Assembly (NCBI GenBank): GCA_039934635.1
Contig: JBDTLT010000188.1
Span: 1 to 11,345, forward strand
Direction of reading: 5' to 3'
From: DATLFA01 sp039934635
GTDB lineage: Bacteria; Actinomycetota; Acidimicrobiia; Acidimicrobiales; WLNW01
Length of the DNA stretch: 11,345 nucleotides
Shown here: positions 7,361-11,345 of the stretch, piece by piece
How the letters are laid out: each line of letters starts with the position of its first letter
Numbering within the stretch: position 1 is the first letter of the stretch
Position numbers and translations under genes: made by a program
Notes under the pieces: generated by a model
The model's input: the letters and a program-made list of their open reading frames with translations, nothing else
Databases searched by the model: none
What the model was told of the DNA's origin: nothing

Positions 7361-8035
7361 CCCAACTCAATGCACACGCCACTGGGTTCCTGCGCGCCAC
7401 CCACGCGCAATTGGGTCCACTCTGCGCGCGCTGCGTCGTTCTCGCTTGTTTGAGCCGGCCTCGCCGCGGTCCGGCTTTGACGAGCTCCCAGACGACGCGG
7501 GCGATGAGGTGCCCCCGTATTGGTTGAGTCGGGTGTTTGAGCGCGTCGGGCCGGCACGGGAGCCGTCGGCATGCCGGTGGTATCACGCGACCCGAAGCGT
7601 TGGAACCCATCGACCTAAGGGCGCGGCGCGTGTGGGTCGAGTCCACGTCGCCCCTCCGACATGAACCCCCACTCGCGGTCTCGCCCCGCGGGTCCCGAGT
7701 TCTTACTATTCGTTGCCAGTAGGCAGTGACGGACGTCGATTCGCACGACTCAATTTCACAAGAACCCCACCGCAGGGCGGCATCGCGAACAGAGTCGGCT
7801 TGGTCCATTCGCTGTATCTGGTGACGAGCACAAACGATTGTGGGGAAGTTGGCGAGATCGGGCTTTGCAATTCGCCACGCGGCCAGATGTGCCCGTGCGT
7901 CGCCACAGCCGGCCGCTCCGCTTCGAGTGCGTCGACGATAACGGTGCGTGCATGGACCAGCAGGACTACGCGCAGCGCAGGCTTCAACTCCACAGGCGCA
8001 CGCGATCTCTGGGGGCAGCACGTTCGCCACAACCT
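7361..8035. other. Gene-free stretch between methyltransferase and tandem repeat
   Basis: About 675 bases in which I recognise no gene. Several open frames on both strands cross it, but they are Arg/Ser/Pro-rich, mutually overlapping, lack Shine-Dalgarno sequences and show no known motif. A weak 6-bp stem (AACCCA at 7359-7364, TGGGTT at 7383-7388) starts inside the methyltransferase stop codon and lacks a T-run. The position, between a damaged chromosomal gene and mobile-element genes, fits a decayed junction region. Confidence 0.45.
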
Positions 8036-8193
8036 TGAGATGTCCACAGCAACGACCGTGAGTTGGCCCGCGCCGACGGTGAGATGTCCAAAGCAACGAC
8101 CATGAGTTGGCCCGCGCCGACCGTGAGATGCCCAAAGCAACGACCATGAGTTGGCCCGCGCCGACCGTGAAGTGCCGCAACGACCGTGAGTTG
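8036..8193. repeat. 44-bp tandem repeat built from two ~22-bp half-units, ~3.6 copies
   Basis: Units begin at 8036, 8080, 8124 and 8168. The second and third are nearly identical (one T/C change, TGAGATGTCC versus TGAGATGCCC); the first differs at a few bases; the last is shortened and diverged (TGAAGTGCC). Each unit contains two related cores, TGAGATGtCC and TGAGTTGGCC, each usually preceded by CGACC(G/A) or CGACGG, giving eight cores at roughly 19-23-base spacing in one orientation. The regular helical-turn spacing suggests an array of protein-binding sites. It lies about 70 bases beyond the 3' end of the excisionase-like gene. It could be an iteron/oriT-like element of the mobile island, or a relic of an insertion-sequence end of the IS21 type, whose termini carry multiple short repeats. 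Reading frames through it are repeats read as protein, not genes. Confidence 0.85.
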
Positions 8194-8265
8194 ACTTCAA
8201 CCGGCGAGTGACCGCCTTCGGGAGGGAATCGAAATCGGCTGCGATCGAGGCCATTGCCTGCAGGC

Positions 8266-8448
8266 TCAAGTGCGGCGCCCTCGCCAGATGTGTGTCGGCG
8301 TCTCGCGGCGGATTCGGATGACGCGACCCATCCGGTTGGCGGTCAGCTCGCCCAGATGGATCATCCGTCGCACGACATACTCCGTCGTGTCGAACTCACG
8401 GGCGAGCGTGGTGGTGCTCGTCCCACGGGGATCTCGCTCTGGTCGCAT
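8266..8448 (-). CDS. Excisionase-like HTH (MerR/HTH_17 type) DNA-binding protein
   Basis: A 60-residue basic protein from the ATG at 8448. The segment STTTLAREFDTTEYVVRRMI, followed by HLGELTANRMGRVIRIRR, has the classic layout of excisionase-type winged-helix proteins: helix (TLAREF), recognition helix (TEYVVRRMIHLGEL) and wing (RMGRVIRIRR). Such proteins bend DNA at attachment sites and set the direction of integrase reactions; some act as repressors. It is divergent from the MobF relaxase with about 200 bases between, and the integrase lies beyond, which fits a recombination directionality factor. The reading frame stays open upstream to 8577, so the start may be TTG 8577, ATG 8571 or ATG 8562, adding about 40 residues with no recognisable domain. 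No start has a strong Shine-Dalgarno. It is overlapped by an open plus-strand extension of the relaxase frame, which is rejected as coding. Confidence 0.65.
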   Translation of the reverse strand: MRPERDPRGTSTTTLAREFDTTEYVVRRMIHLGELTANRMGRVIRIRRETPTHIWRGRRT

Positions 8449-8608
8449 GGCGCGTTGCAAGCCTCGATTGTCGTCCACCAGCAACGCATGAGGCAGCTGA
8501 CTCGAAATAGCGACGGATTTCTTGTCCGACTCAAGGCGCGCGAGGGGCCCCAAGAAGGGCATGACGATCATCGCCAACGACAGAGCAACTCGAATGCTTC
8601 ACACAGTT

Positions 8609-8621
8609 GCACCACTGGTGC
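8609..8621. repeat. 13-base near-perfect palindrome between excisionase-like gene and relaxase
   Basis: GCACCA and TGGTGC flank a single C, 31 bases before the relaxase start and inside the divergent region. Its position suits an operator for the HTH protein or a relaxase recognition arm near oriT. The assignment is by position only. Confidence 0.3.
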
Positions 8622-8652
8622 CGGGGGCGATCACGGTGAGCGGCGGCGTGTC

Positions 8653-11073
8653 ATGTTGAGTATCGGCAAGCTCACGATCGGTCAGCAGAAGTACTACGTC
8701 GATCAGGTCGCGCAAGGGATCGAGGATTACTACGCCGGTGCGGGCGAAGCGCCGGGTCGTTGGCTGGCGTCGTCACATCAGCTCGGCCTCGACGGCGACG
8801 TCGACGCGACACAGTTGCGGGCGGTGTTGCAGGGCCACGATCCGACCGACGCCTACAAGCTCGTCAACACTGCGAATCGTAAGATCGCCGGGTTCGATCT
8901 GACGTTCTCCGCGCCGAAGTCCGTCAGCGTCTTGTGGGCGCTCGGCGACCCCGGAGTGAACCTCGCGGTGGCCGATGCGCATCAGCGTGCGGTGGAGGCG
9001 GCGTTGGACTACCTGGAACGCAACGCCACCTTCACCCGCCGCCGGCACGGCGGCGCTGAGGTGATCCCGACGAAAGGGTTGATCGCGGCGGGGTTTCGGC
9101 ATCGGACGTCGCGCAACGGCGACCCGCAACTGCATAGCCACGTGCTGGTCCCGAACATGGTGGAAGGCGTCGATGGCCGGTGGGGGACCCTCGACGGACG
9201 GCAGCTCTATCGTCATGCCCGCACCGCTGGCTATCTCTACCAAAGTGAGCTCCGTCACCAGTTGACGGCCGTGCTCGGCGTCGGATGGACGTCGGTGCAG
9301 CGCGGCAGCGCCGAGGTCGAAGGCATCCCCACCGACGTGCTGGCCATATTTTCGACGCGGCGAGCGGAGATCGAAGAACGACTCGAGATCCTCGGGCAGA
9401 CGTCGCCGTCCGCGGCGCGACGCGCCGTACTCGAAACCCGCGGCGCGAAACTCGACATCGACTCCAACACTCTGTTCAGCGGGTGGCGACGGCAGGCACT
9501 CGAGCTCGGATTCGACCCTGCGCAATTGGACGCGATCGTCAACCACGCTGCTCCGCTCGAGTTCGTGCAGCACCACGTGCAGTTGGTGCACGACCACTTG
9601 GCGAGCCCGGTCGGGCTCACCGAGCACGCCTCGACGTTCGACCGGCGCGATGTGGTGCGCGCCATCGCGCAGTACGCGCCGACCGGCGCCACCGCGCAGC
9701 ACATCGAAGCCCACGCCGACGCGTTCCTCCACGGCCGCCGCGACGTCGTCACGCTCACCACGAAGGACGCAACGTTGCGCTACTCGACCCGTGAGCTGCT
9801 CGACATCGAGACCCGCCTCGTCACCGCCGCCGTCGCGCGGACCAACGTTGGCGCGGGTGTGGTGGCGTCGTCGACCATGCGATCCGTGCTCGCCCTTTAC
9901 CCGACGATCGCCGGCGAACAAGCCCGACTCGTCGCCAGCCTCACCACTTCCGGCAACGGCGTCGATGTCGTGGTCGCCGCCGCCGGCACCGGCAAAACCT
10001 ACGCGCTCGGCGCCGCCCGCGAAGTATGGCGACGCGGCGGCTACCGCGTGCACGGCGCCGCGCTCGCCGGGCGCGCCGCGCAAGAACTCGAAACCCACAC
10101 CCACATCCCCTCGCAAACCATCACCAAACTCGTCGGCGAACTCCAGCGGCGACCGCTCACCTCACGCGACGTTGTTGTGATCGACGAAGCCGGCATGGCC
10201 GGCACACGACAACTCGCACCGATCCTCGACGCCGCCAATGCTGCCGGCGCCAAGGTCGTGCTCGTCGGGGACTACCACCAACTACCCGAGATCGAAGCCG
10301 GCGGACTACTCAGCGGCCTCGCAGCACGCATCACACCGATCGAGCTCACCGAGAACCGGCGACAACACCAACCGTGGGAACGCCACGCCCTCATCGAGCT
10401 GCGCCACGGCAACGTGCAACAAGCACTCACCGCCTACGCCGAGCACGGTCACATCCACACCGCCCCCGACTCCGACACCGCCAAGCGTCAACTCGTCGAC
10501 GCCTGGCTCACCGCGACCCGCAACGGCGACCACGCCATCATGCTTGCCCCAAGGCGCAGCGACGTCGAGCAACTCAACGCGCTCGCACGCCAACAACTCG
10601 TTGACGACCGCACGCTGCGCGGCGTCGTGCTCACCGTCGACGGGACAGCCTTCCAGCGCGGCGACCGCGTCGTGACACTGCGTAACGACTACGGCCTCGG
10701 TGTTCGCAACGGCACCCTCGCCACCATCACCAAAGTCCATGGGCGAAGCGGCGAGATCACCATCCGACCCGACCACGGCAAGACCCGACGAATCTCGGCT
10801 GCGTACCTCCAAGACGGCCACGTCGTGAACGGCTACGCCGTCACCATCCACAAAGCCCAAGGGATCACCACCGACCGCGCCTACATACTCGGCACCGGCG
10901 ACCTCTACCGCGAACTCGGCTACGTCGCCCTCTCGAGGGGACGACTCAGCAACGACATCTACCTCACCAAACCGACCGGACGAGAACACGCCCACCGGCT
11001 CGAACACCCTGCCCTCGACCGTGCGCCGGGACTACAGACATCACGCCAACAAACCCTCGGAATCGAACGATGA
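8653..11073 (+). CDS. MobF-family conjugative relaxase with RecD-like helicase domain
   Basis: An 806-residue TrwC/TraI-type protein that would nick one strand at oriT, stay covalently attached and unwind DNA for conjugative transfer. Relaxase domain: N-terminal MLSIGKLTIGQQKYYVDQVA with candidate catalytic tyrosines Y14/Y15; FDLTFSAPKSVSVLWAL; and the HUH metal site, FRHRTSRNGDPQLHSHVLV, giving H150, H161 and H163. Helicase domain: Walker A AAGTGKT (443-449), Walker B VVVIDEAGM (507-515), GDYHQLPEI, then VNGYAVTIHKAQGITTDRA and GYVALSRGRLSND near the C-terminus. The frame is open upstream to 8254, but ATG 8653 is chosen because MobF proteins begin at MLSI and the preceding 133 codons overlap the excisionase-like gene antisense. 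The protein ends only about 40 residues after the last helicase motif, so it lacks the long C-terminal tail of many MobF relaxases. Both active centres look intact. Confidence 0.95.
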   Translation: MLSIGKLTIGQQKYYVDQVAQGIEDYYAGAGEAPGRWLASSHQLGLDGDVDATQLRAVLQGHDPTDAYKLVNTANRKIAGFDLTFSAPKSVSVLWALGDPGVNLAVADAHQRAVEAALDYLERNATFTRRRHGGAEVIPTKGLIAAGFRHRTSRNGDPQLHSHVLVPNMVEGVDGRWGTLDGRQLYRHARTAGYLYQSELRHQLTAVLGVGWTSVQRGSAEVEGIPTDVLAIFSTRRAEIEERLEILGQTSPSAARRAVLETRGAKLDIDSNTLFSGWRRQALELGFDPAQLDAIVNHAAPLEFVQHHVQLVHDHLASPVGLTEHASTFDRRDVVRAIAQYAPTGATAQHIEAHADAFLHGRRDVVTLTTKDATLRYSTRELLDIETRLVTAAVARTNVGAGVVASSTMRSVLALYPTIAGEQARLVASLTTSGNGVDVVVAAAGTGKTYALGAAREVWRRGGYRVHGAALAGRAAQELETHTHIPSQTITKLVGELQRRPLTSRDVVVIDEAGMAGTRQLAPILDAANAAGAKVVLVGDYHQLPEIEAGGLLSGLAARITPIELTENRRQHQPWERHALIELRHGNVQQALTAYAEHGHIHTAPDSDTAKRQLVDAWLTATRNGDHAIMLAPRRSDVEQLNALARQQLVDDRTLRGVVLTVDGTAFQRGDRVVTLRNDYGLGVRNGTLATITKVHGRSGEITIRPDHGKTRRISAAYLQDGHVVNGYAVTIHKAQGITTDRAYILGTGDLYRELGYVALSRGRLSNDIYLTKPTGREHAHRLEHPALDRAPGLQTSRQQTLGIER

Positions 11074-11166
11074 GCCAGTTTCAAGTCGCGGTGTCACACC
11101 CTTTCGCCAGAGTCGACAACCACCGGCGCTCGCGCGGCGACGCCATGATCCGATGAAGGAGGAGCG
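11074..11166. other. Short spacer with strong ribosome-binding site for the integrase
   Basis: 93 bases separate the relaxase stop from the integrase start on the same strand. AAGGAGG at 11156-11162, four bases before ATG 11167, is the strongest Shine-Dalgarno in the window. No terminator is evident, so relaxase and integrase may share a transcript. Confidence 0.6.
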
Positions 11167-11345
11167 ATGAGCATTCACAAGCGTGGCACGCAACGACGAG
11201 CTGTCGTCTATGACGTGAGACTGCGTTCGCCCAACGGTCGCGTTGTCACGAAGACGTTCCCCACGCGAAAGCAGGCAGAGGCGTTCGAGCGCGAACAACT
11301 GCGCAGCCGCGACCGTGGCGAGTGGGTCGATCCCGAATCGGGCCG
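11167..11345 (+). CDS. Tyrosine-type site-specific integrase, N-terminal fragment (continues beyond window)
   Basis: Only the first 59 codons are present. The N-terminus MSIHKRGTQRRAVVYDVRLR, then SPNGRVVTKTFPTRKQAEAF and LRSRDRGEWVDPESG, matches the arm-type DNA-binding (AP2-like) domain at the front of actinobacterial phage/ICE tyrosine recombinases: a three-strand sheet followed by a helix. The catalytic R-H-R-Y residues are off the right edge and cannot be checked. ATG 11167 is set by a strong AAGGAGG four bases upstream. The position downstream of the relaxase and near an excisionase-like gene indicates that it catalyses integration and excision of this element, with the attachment site probably just beyond the window. 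Confidence 0.85.
   Translation, partial: MSIHKRGTQRRAVVYDVRLRSPNGRVVTKTFPTRKQAEAFEREQLRSRDRGEWVDPESG

Larger units (their letters stand above)
8036..11345. mobile_element. Part of an integrative/mobilizable genetic element (right side off window)
   Basis: An excisionase-like HTH gene, a MobF relaxase-helicase and an integrase start lie in succession, preceded by a tandem-repeat array. This gene set is typical of integrated conjugative or mobilizable elements and actinobacterial integrated plasmids. The left boundary is only a guess, placed at the repeats; no flanking direct repeat or tRNA gene marking an attachment site is visible, and the right end is outside the window. No replication initiator, type IV coupling protein or cargo gene is visible in the part shown. 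Confidence 0.6.

Noticed and set aside
7359..7388. Possible terminator after the methyltransferase
   Set aside because: Only a 6-bp stem with an 18-base loop and no T-run; too weak to call.
7326..8269. Long minus-strand frames through the 44-bp repeats and the gene-free stretch
   Set aside because: The protein repeats merely reflect the DNA repeats, the frames overlap one another and the methyltransferase end, and no motif is recognisable.
8254..8652. N-terminal extension of the relaxase from 8254
   Set aside because: MobF relaxases begin at the MLSI motif (8653). The extension has no domain and overlaps the excisionase-like gene.
8773..10116. A 447-codon minus-strand open frame
   Set aside because: It is antisense to the relaxase, whose HUH and Walker motifs are intact, and it has no recognisable domain.
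1..11345. tRNA, rRNA, CRISPR arrays, defence or toxin-antitoxin genes
   Set aside because: No T-loop-like GTTCRA context with an acceptor stem, no rRNA-like sequence, no spaced identical repeats with unique spacers, and no recognisable defence or toxin motifs were found by eye.

Overview
The window is GC-rich throughout. It carries tightly packed genes with four-base start/stop overlaps, a GH15 hydrolase, a PQQ-propeller lipoprotein, DoxX/AhpD proteins and a MobF relaxase, which together suggest a chromosomal stretch of a high-GC actinobacterium. Acidimicrobiia or another actinomycete class is possible; the order cannot be fixed from sequence alone. No rRNA, tRNA or CRISPR array was seen.

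Layout. (1) Positions 1-2255, minus strand: a small four-helix membrane protein is translationally coupled (GTGA overlap) to a GH15 trehalase/glucoamylase-type enzyme, whose C-terminal end runs off the left edge. (2) Positions 2701-3948, plus strand: a secreted lipoprotein with an eight-bladed PQQ-like beta-propeller, divergent from the GH15 pair across a ~445-base non-coding region. (3) Positions 4156-6646, minus strand: four genes reading leftward, namely an AhpD-like CxxC protein, a radical SAM enzyme overlapping it by seven bases, then after ~108 bases a DoxX/DoxD-like membrane protein and a second small membrane protein coupled through an ATGA overlap. (4) Positions 6749-7360, plus strand: a class I SAM methyltransferase interrupted in frame by one TGA, divergent from the AhpD gene. 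(5) Positions 7361-8035: no recognisable gene. (6) Positions 8036-8193: a 44-bp tandem repeat made of two ~22-bp half-units. (7) Positions 8266-11345: part of an integrative or mobilizable element, with a divergent excisionase-like HTH gene, an 806-residue MobF relaxase-helicase, and the first 59 codons of a tyrosine-recombinase-type integrase that leaves the right edge.

How the parts may work together. The right third reads as one end of a conjugative or mobilizable integrated element: recombination directionality factor, relaxase and integrase. The tandem repeats lie just outside the excisionase gene and could be a protein-binding array, an oriT-type region or a relic of an insertion-sequence end. 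The left two thirds is ordinary chromosomal metabolism and envelope biology. Its most unusual unit is the overlapping AhpD/radical SAM pair, whose radical SAM enzyme has a C-terminal region shaped like a SPASM/twitch segment but with no cysteines. No complete new defence or conflict system can be supported here.
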